Positions 15,082 through 22,882 of a stretch of 64,000 nt of DNA are shown here, piece after piece. Made by a program: the position numbers and the translations under genes. Origin of the DNA: Aurantiacibacter xanthus (lineage in GTDB: Bacteria; Pseudomonadota; Alphaproteobacteria; Sphingomonadales; Sphingomonadaceae). Each line of letters begins with the position of its first letter. Positions within the stretch are counted from its first letter, which is position 1. The stretch is from positions 50,082-114,081 of the forward strand of contig NZ_QXFM01000114.1 in the NCBI RefSeq assembly GCF_003584015.1, read 5' to 3'. Under the pieces are notes generated by a model. It worked only from the letters and a program-made list of their open reading frames with translations. It was not told where the DNA came from and made no database searches.

Positions 15082-15785
15082 CGCCCGCTCCTGTCATGGT
15101 GCGGAGCGACCTCGCGCAGCTTGGCTCCAAGCGCTGATGCCAGGCGGTGATAGTCCTCGGCCGAATATCCGCGCTCGGTCTCACGGGTCTCGATCCCGCA
15201 CAGACGGTAGGCGGCGGTGTCGAGCGACCAATCCTGCGGAATTGCCCCTGCCGACTTGAGCTTCGCCACGATCAGCTCGCAGAGGTGTTGCTGCAGCGTG
15301 GACGGGGCGAGCTTCTTGCCCGACACCGGACAGTTCTGCCGCCAGCCCGCGCGCTCTGCCATGGCCTTCAAGGCTTCGATCAGCCGGAAGCCATCCGACT
15401 GCCGCGCCCAGACCAGCCGCTCGCAACCGAGCTGACGCTTGGCAAAGGCCTCCAGCGCCAGTTCCGACGGGTTGTGAACCTCGCCGAGGTGGTAAAGCGA
15501 GATCCACAGCGCCCGCGCCTTCTTGGCCACCGGGTGCTGCGCGCCCTTCTGGCCCGCCTTGGGCAGGGGCTGAAAGCCCAGCGCCTTCATCCGGGCGAGA
15601 ACCGCATCAAGGGCCTTCTCATCCATCTCTTTCAGGCTGCGCGCGCCAGCCACATCGAACAGGACTTGGCGGTAGTCGTCCTCGTCCATTTTGAGCTGGT
15701 GGCGGGCGATGTTGATCTTCCCCAGCATCGCTCGACGGTGCTGGGTTGATCGGTCGAACGTCGCTTTGCGGGCTGCGTTAGCCAT
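15078..15785 (-). CDS. gemA: GemA-like regulatory protein (Mu gp16)
   Basis: A 235-residue GemA/DUF1018 protein. The N-terminal region LGKINIARHQLKMDEDDYRQ is the family hallmark, followed by the KALGFQPLPK segment and a C-terminal helical domain. In Mu, GemA modulates host gene expression and DNA topology. ATG 15785 is chosen because it lies at the junction with the upstream stop (15778); the longer frame from 15818 lies within that gene. Confidence 0.9.
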   Translation of the reverse strand: MANAARKATFDRSTQHRRAMLGKINIARHQLKMDEDDYRQVLFDVAGARSLKEMDEKALDAVLARMKALGFQPLPKAGQKGAQHPVAKKARALWISLYHLGEVHNPSELALEAFAKRQLGCERLVWARQSDGFRLIEALKAMAERAGWRQNCPVSGKKLAPSTLQQHLCELIVAKLKSAGAIPQDWSLDTAAYRLCGIETRETERGYSAEDYHRLASALGAKLREVAPHHDRSGR

Positions 15786-16182
15786 GGGCGCGCCCTCCAT
15801 TTTGAGGCGACAGGGCATCGCCCGTGAACGTCGCGCAAAGGGCGGCGAATTGGAGGTCTTCCAACCTCAGCCGGATTGCCATGCGGTGCAGATTGATGAT
15901 CGTTGTATGGTGGCGCCCGCCAAGATGGCGTCCGATGGTCGGATAGGAGAAGGCCGGTTCACATGTCCGCAGCAGCCAGACGGCGAGAGCGCGGGAATGC
16001 ACCAAAATCGCCTTGCGCCGATACGAGAGCAGCTCGTGTTCATCGATGCCATAGGCCTCGCATACGAGGGCGATGGTCGACTTCGTGACCAACTGCTCAA
16101 TCAGCGGCGGGATGTTTTGCCACATCCCTAGGTGAATTTTCAGCCGGTGCTCGATCGGCCGGATTGCGATGGGGGCGTTCAT
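15778..16182 (-). CDS. DnaA domain IV-like DNA-binding protein
   Basis: A 134-residue protein. Its core VCEAYGIDEHELLSYRRKAI ... SYPTIGRHLGGRHHTTIINL matches the DnaA C-terminal (DnaA-box binding) domain, whose signature is 'F...S...IG..(L/F)GGRDHTTV..A'. There is no AAA+ part. A free-standing DnaA domain IV in a transposable phage might bind host DnaA boxes or recruit replication factors. It lies just downstream of MuB and a tiny membrane protein. Confidence 0.85.
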   Translation of the reverse strand: MNAPIAIRPIEHRLKIHLGMWQNIPPLIEQLVTKSTIALVCEAYGIDEHELLSYRRKAILVHSRALAVWLLRTCEPAFSYPTIGRHLGGRHHTTIINLHRMAIRLRLEDLQFAALCATFTGDALSPQNGGRAHG

Positions 16183-16340
16183 GGCAGCACCGCCATGGCA
16201 CCGGCCACACAAATGAACCCGGTGAAGCAGGCCACTGCGAAATCGAACACCTCGACGGCGAGCTCTGCGCGCGAAACGCCCAGCTCTTCGACATAGTCGC
16301 GGATCACGGTCCGCACCGTGTTGACCAGCGCGCGCATCAT
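16179..16340 (-). CDS. Small membrane protein after MuB
   Basis: A 53-residue protein with an amphipathic N-terminus (VRTVIRDYVEELGVSRAEL) and one C-terminal hydrophobic segment (DFAVACFTGFICVAGAMAVL). ATG 16340 overlaps the MuB stop by four bases and its own stop overlaps the next ATG. No known family. Confidence 0.6.
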   Translation of the reverse strand: MMRALVNTVRTVIRDYVEELGVSRAELAVEVFDFAVACFTGFICVAGAMAVLP

Positions 16341-17281
16341 GACCGGTTCGCCCGAGCAGAGAAGCGAACCCAAGCTTCCTTGAGGTCAGCCACTTCGAGA
16401 GGTCGACTCTGAGAACGAGAAATCAACAGCGCTTCGCAAAGTGTCTCGGTCGGATTGCCGAGCCCGCCACCCATCTCGGCGATTTCACCGAGGAATTTGA
16501 CACATTTGGGATCGGTGACGTTCCATGCGTCGGCCAGTGCCTCCACGTCCTTCGCAAAGGGGCGCTCCCAGACGATCGGCCGCATTCGCCTCCGCAGCTG
16601 AGGTACGTCGCTCGTCTGAATCAGCTTGTGAAGCCGCATGTCCCCCATGAAGACAACACCCAGTCCAATCTCGTCGCTCCACGCGCGGATTTCTTCCATC
16701 GCCTTGATCGTGAGTTCCTGTGCCTCATCGATCAGGAGGAGCGGGTGGCGCAGCTTTTTCAGGTGATCGACGATTTGCGCGGACAACCGGTCCGGCGCGC
16801 CCTTCGCATTGTCCTGACCCAGCGCGCTCAGTATCCGGACCATTGCCGACATCAGCCCGGCCGACGAAGGTCGCATCGTCGCCAGGATCACATTGGGATA
16901 GAGCTGCTGGAACTGTCGGGCAGATGTTGACTTGCCCAGCCCCGATGGCAGCGAGACGTAATACATCTTTCCGCGCTGAGCCATCAGGAACAGATGGTGC
17001 AGTCGCTGGCTGGTCTCGGTTTGGAAGAAAGCTGGCGCTGTGACTGGCTCAAGGTCTGCCGCTTCGTGAGCGGACAACATTTCGCGATATCGGCGAACAT
17101 GCTCGGCGGGGCGCTCTTCCTTGCCGGGGTATCCGTTCTTTCCTCCGAACAGGCTGATGGTGCTGTCGGGCAGGCCTGTGCGCTTCGCAAGTTCAGACCA
17201 CGACAGCCCCGTTTCGTGCTTGTGGTTCTGAAGCCAGCGGCGCTCGTTTTCGATATCGATCGTTGGCGTAGGTGTGCTCAT
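16337..17281 (-). CDS. B: MuB-like transposition ATPase
   Basis: A 314-residue AAA+ target-DNA activator. An N-terminal helix-turn-helix (GLSWSELAKRTGLPDSTISL, about 25-44) precedes the ATPase core. Walker A is PSGLGKST (112-119), preceded by Leu where the canonical P-loop has Gly, and Walker B is LLLIDEAQ (181-188). MuB captures target DNA, stimulates MuA and gives target immunity. It follows MuA after a 92-base gap holding two hairpins. Confidence 0.93.
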   Translation of the reverse strand: MSTPTPTIDIENERRWLQNHKHETGLSWSELAKRTGLPDSTISLFGGKNGYPGKEERPAEHVRRYREMLSAHEAADLEPVTAPAFFQTETSQRLHHLFLMAQRGKMYYVSLPSGLGKSTSARQFQQLYPNVILATMRPSSAGLMSAMVRILSALGQDNAKGAPDRLSAQIVDHLKKLRHPLLLIDEAQELTIKAMEEIRAWSDEIGLGVVFMGDMRLHKLIQTSDVPQLRRRMRPIVWERPFAKDVEALADAWNVTDPKCVKFLGEIAEMGGGLGNPTETLCEALLISRSQSRPLEVADLKEAWVRFSARANRS

Positions 17282-17305
17282 CGGTTAAATCACTTCCCGT
17301 CTGCT

Positions 17306-17370
17306 GCACCCCAAGGGTGCGTTTCGTGGACGGTGCGCGGGGATCAGTTTGCAGCTCGCCCCCGCGCACC
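17306..17370. repeat. Two hairpins in the MuA-MuB gap
   Basis: GCACCC/GGGTGC at 17306-17320, and an 11-base perfect stem GGTGCGCGGGG/CCCCGCGCACC at 17332-17342 and 17360-17370 with a 17-base loop. They fill the only sizeable gap in the A-B operon. They could attenuate or stabilise the mRNA and set the A:B ratio. No T-run. Confidence 0.7.
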
Positions 17371-17373
17371 ACT

Positions 17374-19389
17374 TCAGTCCACCGCCCTCAGCTTCCCCAA
17401 GGCGGTGAAAAACCTGTCGTCGCTCGCAGCGCGCTGATCTTCGATCTGATCGACAATCTTCATCGCGGCAGCCGTCTTGCTGTGGTGGACCAGCCTGACC
17501 GCCCCGGCTTTCAGTGGTCGCGGCGCTGTGTTCTTCTGACGATCTGCTGCCAGTGCCCGCTGCGCTGCGGCGATATCGGCCGCGCTCATCTCGCGTTCGG
17601 CTTCCAGCCCGGCGCGCACCGCCCGCCGCTGCTCCTTCTTGCGCTTGCCGGTTGCGATCGCACCCGCCACATCGCCGAACCCGCTATCCTGCAACAGCGC
17701 CGCCTCGGCCAGGTAGCGACCCTCCCGGTCGTAGACGTGGATCGACTGGTGCAGGTTGTCCGGGTCGAACCGCACGGTGACCATCTCGCCCCGATGGGCG
17801 CTGCACTCGGGCGACCAGTAGCGGTTCTCGTAGAGCTTGATCTCGCCATTGCGCTTAGAGAGGCGCTTCCGCTCCGCTGCCAGCAGCGCCATGCGCAGCT
17901 GCTCGGGTGTCGCCTTGCGGATCGTCGCCTCGGCATAGCTCTCGGCAAAGGTCTGGTCGAAACTGCGCCCCCGGCATACACCTGCGCGCCGTCCCAGCCG
18001 GGCGTTATGGTCGGCAATGCCGCGCTCCACGATGCCCTCGAACTCATCCCACGGGATCGCCCGCTTGCCGTAGTTCTCCGGCTTGTTGACCGGGCTGTTG
18101 CCGGTGTAAGCGCCCGCGCATTCGGGGCCGCGCGCGATATGGTCGCACAGGTCGCGAAAGGCGCGCTCGATCGGCTTCGATTGCCCGTGGTAGACCTGCG
18201 CGAACCGCACTTTGATCCCGAGCGAAACGAGCAGACCCGCCGGTTCTTCAGCGATCGTCTTGAAGCGGTATCGGGTAGCTGCACCCGCCGTCAGTGCCTT
18301 GCTCGCGAAGGTGCGGCTGTTGTCCAGCAGGCATTCGCGGGGAATGCCGTATTCGCGGAACAGGTCGGCAAAGGCGAGCCGGGTGGCAAGCACATTTTCG
18401 GAGAGGTCGAGCCGCCAAGCCAGCATCTTGCGGCTGTAAATGTCCTGAATCGCCACCATCACCGGACGAACCGGCTTGCCGGTCTCAGGGTGCGTCACGA
18501 AAACGTCGAAGGTGTGCCCGTCGATGTTCACGATATCGAGCGCGTGCAGCCCTTCAAGCGTGCGGCGAACGTCCGGTGTTGCAGTTTCCAAAGCTTCTTT
18601 TCCTTTCCTTCCCAGCGTCACCACGCGCGGGTCCAGTTCACGCTCCAGGCGGCGTCTGATCGACCGTTCGGAAGGCAATTGGATGCCTCTCGAATCCGCG
18701 ATCTTTGTGATCCGCGCCCAGCAGCTCGAAAGGCTCGGCTGCTCAGGCCGCAGCCAGTCGCTCTTGAGCATGGCCCACAGGTCGGCAGGCATCTGAGCGC
18801 GTTGCCCTCCGCCTTTCCGGCGCGGTGCGAGCGCGGGCAGCCAGTTCGCCTGAGCAATCCCGTCGACCAGCGATTTCCAGTTCCAGATCGTGGCTGGCGA
18901 CACGCCATTGGCCGACGCCTGCTCGCCGACTGCGGCGCTGGCGGTCGCTCCGGCCTCTTCGAGCAGAGCAGTCTCGTTGAGAATGTGCAGGCGTCGTGCG
19001 GCTTCCTCGCGCACTGCTGCAGGCTGCTGCTCGAACCATGCCCAGCTGCCGCGCAAAGGCGTCTTGGCCTCGTCTTGGCTCGGCTCTGCGGCCAGCAGGC
19101 CACGCCGCACCAGATCGACGCGGGCAGGACCGGGCAGAAGGCTCATGTGGAATTCGCTGCCGCCGCCACGGGCCTTCCGCTCGCGGACCAGCAACTCGCC
19201 ATCCGGGCTGACCTTGCTCGCCCAACGTTCATCGCGTGCGCGCCGGTTGATCGCCCGCTTATCCGCAGGCAGGCCGGGCAGGCGCAGCTCGGCCAGTTCG
19301 GCTGCGGAGAACCACTCGCGCGGTTCGGCAGCCTGCTCATTCGCAGCGGACGCAACGCGGTCAGTCAGGGCTTGTGCTGCGAGTTTCAC
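17374..19389 (-). CDS. A: MuA-like DDE transposase
   Basis: A 671-residue transposase starting at GTG 19389, which overlaps the upstream stop (GTGA). Residues 23-65 match the MuA N-terminal winged helix (EWFSAAELAELRLPGLPADK). The catalytic core carries Asp290 (IDGHTF), Asp356 (LLDNSRTF) and Glu408 (KPIERAF), with spacing close to Mu. A Mu-type C-terminal beta barrel follows (LYENRYWSPECSAHRGEMVT). It would cut and join phage ends during integration and replication. Confidence 0.96.
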   Translation of the reverse strand: MKLAAQALTDRVASAANEQAAEPREWFSAAELAELRLPGLPADKRAINRRARDERWASKVSPDGELLVRERKARGGGSEFHMSLLPGPARVDLVRRGLLAAEPSQDEAKTPLRGSWAWFEQQPAAVREEAARRLHILNETALLEEAGATASAAVGEQASANGVSPATIWNWKSLVDGIAQANWLPALAPRRKGGGQRAQMPADLWAMLKSDWLRPEQPSLSSCWARITKIADSRGIQLPSERSIRRRLERELDPRVVTLGRKGKEALETATPDVRRTLEGLHALDIVNIDGHTFDVFVTHPETGKPVRPVMVAIQDIYSRKMLAWRLDLSENVLATRLAFADLFREYGIPRECLLDNSRTFASKALTAGAATRYRFKTIAEEPAGLLVSLGIKVRFAQVYHGQSKPIERAFRDLCDHIARGPECAGAYTGNSPVNKPENYGKRAIPWDEFEGIVERGIADHNARLGRRAGVCRGRSFDQTFAESYAEATIRKATPEQLRMALLAAERKRLSKRNGEIKLYENRYWSPECSAHRGEMVTVRFDPDNLHQSIHVYDREGRYLAEAALLQDSGFGDVAGAIATGKRKKEQRRAVRAGLEAEREMSAADIAAAQRALAADRQKNTAPRPLKAGAVRLVHHSKTAAAMKIVDQIEDQRAASDDRFFTALGKLRAVD

Positions 19390-19841
19390 TTATTTCCCCT
19401 GATCACCGGTGCGCCGTCGCCCTTGATGCGGCGGCGCTCTTTCTTGAGTTCTTCCATCATCGCGTCGATCTGGCCGAGGCGTGCGGTTTGCACCTCCCTG
19501 CCGATCAGGACGCCAGCGCCGAGCTCCCGCGTCAGCGGATCGAGCAAGTCCTGCCGCGAAGTGACCAACAGCAGCGCCCAGAACCGGCTCATGGGCACCT
19601 TGTGATCGCTGCGCGCCGGGCTCGCGTAGGCGTCCAGCATCTGCCAGCTCACGTCTTCGTCGAGGATCTCGCTCATCTCGGCTGCGATCACCTTCCGGCT
19701 GCGCGGATCGCTGGCCAGAATGGTGCCCACGGTTTGCGAGATGCGCCGCTCCAGCCCCGCCAGTGCGGCAACGCCGCTGGCAGGTGCGGGCGCTTCGAAA
19801 TCGAAGCCCAGCTGGCCGGGATGAGCGCGAGCCTTCGCCAT
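19386..19841 (-). CDS. Early phage hypothetical protein
   Basis: A 151-residue protein upstream of and overlapping the transposase gene. A helical middle (LERRISQTVGTILASDPRSR, VIAAEMSEILDEDVSWQML) is followed by a basic C-terminus (MMEELKKERRRIKGDG). The start ATG 19841 is just after the next gene's stop. Similar genes precede MuA in other alphaproteobacterial Mu-like phages as far as I recall, but no function is known. Confidence 0.75.
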   Translation of the reverse strand: MAKARAHPGQLGFDFEAPAPASGVAALAGLERRISQTVGTILASDPRSRKVIAAEMSEILDEDVSWQMLDAYASPARSDHKVPMSRFWALLLVTSRQDLLDPLTRELGAGVLIGREVQTARLGQIDAMMEELKKERRRIKGDGAPVIRGNK

Positions 19842-19845
19842 CGCC

Positions 19846-20070
19846 TCAGTTCCTCAGCATGTGGGCAGCATCCCACTTCCTGAACGGTGCCGTGGCCGGG
19901 CCATATTTGCGCTCGAATTCCTCGGCGGTCGCCTGCAGGCGCGCCATGCGCTCTTCGTGCTCGATCAGCTGCGCAGCCTCTGCAGGCGTGATCCCGCCGC
20001 GCTGCGCGCGCTCGAAGGCGAGGCGATGCTTGCGGTAGTAAGCGGCATTGCGGGACGTGCTGGCCATCAT
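19846..20070 (-). CDS. Early phage hypothetical protein
   Basis: A 74-residue, strongly helical and charged protein (AAYYRKHRLAFERAQRGGIT, AAQLIEHEERMARLQATAEE). Its ATG 20070 overlaps the preceding stop by four bases. Probably a small DNA- or protein-binding factor; no family recognised. Confidence 0.65.
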   Translation of the reverse strand: MMASTSRNAAYYRKHRLAFERAQRGGITPAEAAQLIEHEERMARLQATAEEFERKYGPATAPFRKWDAAHMLRN

Positions 20071-20390
20071 GCGCTCCTGCTCTGAAGAATCGTGCGGACG
20101 TCGGCATCGAAGCCCCTGCGCACCTGCCGCAGGTCATCGTCGCGCTTGCGTTGTGCCGCGCTGATCTGTTCGAGGATGGCTGGCGGGCTCGCCCGTTTCG
20201 GCAAGACCGCGATCACGTCGCTAGGCTGCAGTCTCTGCAGGCCATGGCTCCAGCGGCCTTTCGAGGTCAGCCAGCGCCTCACGCGCAGCCTTTCCGGACT
20301 CTGCTCGGCCACGCGGGCGAGGATGAACTCGCGAACCTCGCGGTAAACCACGATCCTGCCGATCAGGCGGGTGCCAGCCGAGGCCTTCAT
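20067..20390 (-). CDS. Early phage hypothetical protein
   Basis: A 107-residue basic protein (many Arg/Lys, e.g. ERLRVRRWLTSKGRWSHG) with a C-terminal helix (LEQISAAQRKRDDDLRQVRR). It overlaps both neighbours by four bases. No family recognised. Confidence 0.65.
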   Translation of the reverse strand: MKASAGTRLIGRIVVYREVREFILARVAEQSPERLRVRRWLTSKGRWSHGLQRLQPSDVIAVLPKRASPPAILEQISAAQRKRDDDLRQVRRGFDADVRTILQSRSA

Positions 20391-20665
20391 GCGAAGTACT
20401 CCAGCTTCACCACCTGCAACGGCGCACCGTCGGGCGTGCGCGGAATGGCGGGCACATGCAGCGGCGTGATCGCACGCGAACTGCCGTGCCGCCGCAATAT
20501 CAGTCCGCGATCTTCAAGCCCGGTCAGCAAACGATGGACCGCGCCTTTGCCCTTGACGCCGACGCCAGCCGCCATCTCCACGAAGCTCGGCCCGTAGCCA
20601 TGCGCTCCGATATAGCCGACGATGTAGCGCAGCAGATCGTACTGGCGGGGGGTTGCACCCAGCAT
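20387..20665 (-). CDS. LexA-like winged-helix DNA-binding protein
   Basis: A 92-residue protein whose first 60 residues (RQYDLLRYIVGYIGAHGYGP, SFVEMAAGVGVKGKGAVHRL) match the LexA N-terminal DNA-binding domain, without the autopeptidase. ATG 20665 overlaps the methyltransferase stop by one base (TGATG). A likely early regulator; whether it senses host SOS sites is unknown. Confidence 0.82.
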   Translation of the reverse strand: MLGATPRQYDLLRYIVGYIGAHGYGPSFVEMAAGVGVKGKGAVHRLLTGLEDRGLILRRHGSSRAITPLHVPAIPRTPDGAPLQVVKLEYFA

Positions 20666-21348
20666 CAGAGCGCCTCCCCGATCGGATCGTCGAATCGGGG
20701 CAGCCACACGCTGCGCGTCTCGCCCGGCGCGGTCGGATGCCGCACGTCCCAGACCACGGCGCAGTAATCCACCGCGCCGTCTTTGTAGGCCTTGCTGCCC
20801 ATCGCATCGATCATGTCGCCGGGCGGCATGCTGGGGCGCTGGGTGAAGTACAGCACCTGCTGCGGCGGATGGTCGAGCCGGAACAACCGGCCCCGCTTCT
20901 TGCCACCCGCTAGCCACTTGATTGGAAACAGCGTCACCACCCGGTGCGTGGCGAGCTTCAATGCGTGGCGCACGAAGGCCTCGCCGATTCCCTCGATGTA
21001 GGAATAGGGCGCGTTCATGAAGATCGAGACCGGCCGCACCGGTGGCGCGGTCAGCTCAAGGAAGTCCGCCGAGAAGAACGTCGGCCGGATATGGAAATCC
21101 TGCCAGGCGACGTTCTCGACCAGATCGCTGAGGTAAATGCGCGTGGAGAAACCCCAGTCGGCCAGCCGCGATCCGGCATGGCCATAGCCTGCAGCCGGGT
21201 CCCAGATCGCCGCACCATCGGCCAGCTCAGGCTCCATGCCGATCTGGCGCGCGACCATGTCCCATTCCCAGCCCTGCTCGACATACCAGTCGAGCGGGTG
21301 CCGCTTGGCCTTCTTCGTGCGGGTCACTTCGCCGTTACGCATGGCCAA
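20665..21348 (-). CDS. Class I SAM methyltransferase-like protein with NAPY motif
   Basis: A 227-residue protein. IWDPAAGYGHAG is an SAM-binding motif I, LSDLVEN lies where motif II is expected, and FMNAPYSYIEG sits where amino-methyltransferases have (D/N)PP(Y/W). NAPY instead of NPPY is unusual, so base methylation is plausible but not certain. Phages use such enzymes to evade restriction. Start ATG 21348 or 21342. It lies in the early operon. Confidence 0.75.
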   Translation of the reverse strand: MAMRNGEVTRTKKAKRHPLDWYVEQGWEWDMVARQIGMEPELADGAAIWDPAAGYGHAGSRLADWGFSTRIYLSDLVENVAWQDFHIRPTFFSADFLELTAPPVRPVSIFMNAPYSYIEGIGEAFVRHALKLATHRVVTLFPIKWLAGGKKRGRLFRLDHPPQQVLYFTQRPSMPPGDMIDAMGSKAYKDGAVDYCAVVWDVRHPTAPGETRSVWLPRFDDPIGEAL

Positions 21349-21523
21349 GGCCCTCCTTCATGCGGAGGGCGCGCAGGTCGTAGGCGAGCAGGCGCGGGGC
21401 CTTGTCCCACAGGTGAACAACCAGCTGGGCCGGGGCACTGAGAACGGTGTCGTCGCGATAGGCCCAGCCGCAATCGTCGTGATGCGCGAGCCAGGCGAGC
21501 GCGGAGAGATAGCTCGCGCGCAT
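21335..21523 (-). CDS. Small early phage protein
   Basis: A 62-residue protein (MRASYLSALAWLAHHDDCGW...) with Trp/His-rich N-terminus and helical end (LLAYDLRALRMKEGLGHA). ATG 21523 forms TGATG with the upstream stop, which decides it over GTG 21535. Function unknown. Confidence 0.65.
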   Translation of the reverse strand: MRASYLSALAWLAHHDDCGWAYRDDTVLSAPAQLVVHLWDKAPRLLAYDLRALRMKEGLGHA

Positions 21524-21696
21524 CAGCCGATCCACTCCCCTGGGCCCATGGGACGGCCGTCGAGATCGGTCTCACGCAACAGCGAAATCTCGACGACAAT
21601 GCCAAGCCAACGGATCGTCAAGGTGCGCCCTTCGGCTTGAAAGTCGTCTGCTGAAATACAGGTGCCGCTATGGTCGATTTCGGGGAGCAGCCTCAT
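21523..21696 (-). CDS. Very small early phage protein
   Basis: A 57-residue product, MRLLPEIDHSGTCISADDFQ then AEGRTLTIRWLGIVVEISLL and a Gly/Pro-rich end. It is beta-rich in the middle. It fills the space between two small genes exactly, with a TGATG overlap at its end and a small overlap at its start, the spacing expected of a real operon member. No family recognised. Confidence 0.6.
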   Translation of the reverse strand: MRLLPEIDHSGTCISADDFQAEGRTLTIRWLGIVVEISLLRETDLDGRPMGPGEWIG

Positions 21697-21839
21697 GCGA
21701 CACCACCTTGCTCAGGTGCGAGAGCTGGCTGCATTTGCGGGTAGGCGATTACCTCGATCGGCCCCGCATAGAAGACCGTGTCCGGCTTCTTGCGGTGCGC
21801 GCCAATGGTGATCAGCAGGCCGGTGAAATTCACTTTCAT
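21693..21839 (-). CDS. Very small early phage protein
   Basis: A 48-residue product (MKVNFTGLLITIGAHRKKPD...). ATG 21839 overlaps the parB-like stop by four bases and its stop overlaps the next ATG. Looks like a short beta-sheet protein; no family recognised. Confidence 0.58.
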   Translation of the reverse strand: MKVNFTGLLITIGAHRKKPDTVFYAGPIEVIAYPQMQPALAPEQGGVA

Positions 21840-22882
21840 GCCGCGTCCTCCTCGTCCAGCAGCTCGCGCAGGCGAGCCTTCATGTCCTTGCTCAGCAGGT
21901 TCACGAACCGTGGCAGACACTCGCGCTTGGCGGTGATCGAAAGCCGCCCCCAGCTGTCGATCATCGTGCTGGTGAACTTCACGTCGGGCGTGGGCGCTGC
22001 ACCCTTGGTGCTGTCGATGCCCAGTTGCGCCCGCGCCATGTCGGCCGAGAGGTCGCGATCTTCGAGCAGCGCCTCGATCACCTCGCGGCGCTGCGCCTCG
22101 TCTTTCACGTCCTGCACCAGCTTGAGCTGGCTCCGGTTCTCGCCGACAATCGGGTGGCGCGAGAGCGCCTCGATCAGCTCAGGAAAAGGCTCGATCAGCA
22201 GACGGAAGATGGCGAGGTCGCGATGGATTTCGCGCTTGCCCAGCTCCATGGCGGAGCCGACGGAATCGACCCAGCTGGATGCTTGTGCAGCGTTTGCAGA
22301 AGCATCATCGGATACGGAGTGACAACTTGTCACTCCGTATGCTTGTGCCAAGTTGTCACAAGCATCCTCGGCATCGTCGCGCAGCGCTTCTTCGGTGCGC
22401 ATTTCGCCGTGCTTAACCCGGTCCCAGCGCGCCTTAACAGCCAGCTGTTGCTGGCTTTTTCCGCCTCGCTCGCGCGCCAGCCGCTCCTGCGCAGCCTGCA
22501 CCAGCGCGGCGGTGAATTTGGCGCGCTCGATCGGCCCCAGCGGGCGGCGGTGCAGGTTCTCGCTGGCCTCAAGGTCGGCGAGCTGGTCGGGCTTGCCCGA
22601 GACTTCGATCGCCCAGACCGTAATCCCTTCCATCCGCGCGCCGATCAGCCGGTGCATGCCGGTCACCAGCCGCCATGGCTTCTTGCCCTCGGCGATCACC
22701 TGATCGATCGGCTTGCTCGGCAGGTTGCGCACCACCTTGATCGGGTCGCGCTGGCCGTCGACGGCCATCAGCCGCCCCAGCGCCGCCGCCTTGTCCTCGT
22801 GCAGGAAGCCGATCCGGTCGCCCTCGAACACGTCGGTCGGTGCCAGCTCGAACAGCGTGGCATTCGTCAGCAGGGTGTTCAT
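21836..22882 (-). CDS. ParB/Srx-fold DNA-binding protein
   Basis: A 348-residue ParB-like protein. The N-terminal region has KPWRLVTGMHRLIGARMEG, corresponding to the ParB 'G.HR...A' box, and ADLEASENLHRRPLGPIERA, corresponding to the 'ENLxRxxL' box. A helical middle and long C-terminal part follow. A poorly conserved stretch near residues 170-202 is encoded by three nested hairpins (22278-22371). Such genes are frequent in alphaproteobacterial Mu-like phages; a role in DNA binding or early control is likely. Confidence 0.85.
   Translation of the reverse strand: MNTLLTNATLFELAPTDVFEGDRIGFLHEDKAAALGRLMAVDGQRDPIKVVRNLPSKPIDQVIAEGKKPWRLVTGMHRLIGARMEGITVWAIEVSGKPDQLADLEASENLHRRPLGPIERAKFTAALVQAAQERLARERGGKSQQQLAVKARWDRVKHGEMRTEEALRDDAEDACDNLAQAYGVTSCHSVSDDASANAAQASSWVDSVGSAMELGKREIHRDLAIFRLLIEPFPELIEALSRHPIVGENRSQLKLVQDVKDEAQRREVIEALLEDRDLSADMARAQLGIDSTKGAAPTPDVKFTSTMIDSWGRLSITAKRECLPRFVNLLSKDMKARLRELLDEEDAA
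22278..22371. repeat. Cluster of three hairpins and a 33-bp direct repeat inside parB
   Basis: Hairpin 1: GATGCTT/AAGCATC (22278-22307). Hairpin 2: a perfect 29-base palindrome with 14-base arms (22312-22325 and 22327-22340) around one C. Hairpin 3: ATGCTTGTG/CACAAGCAT (22339-22365). Hairpins 1 and 3 belong to two imperfect 33-base direct repeats at 22279-22311 and 22339-22371. This density is far above the surroundings and suggests a protein-binding site. Confidence 0.85.

Noticed and set aside
22278..22371. CRISPR-like array because of repeated palindromic units
   Set aside because: Only two 33-base units, separated by a palindrome rather than unique spacers, and inside a coding gene with no cas genes.
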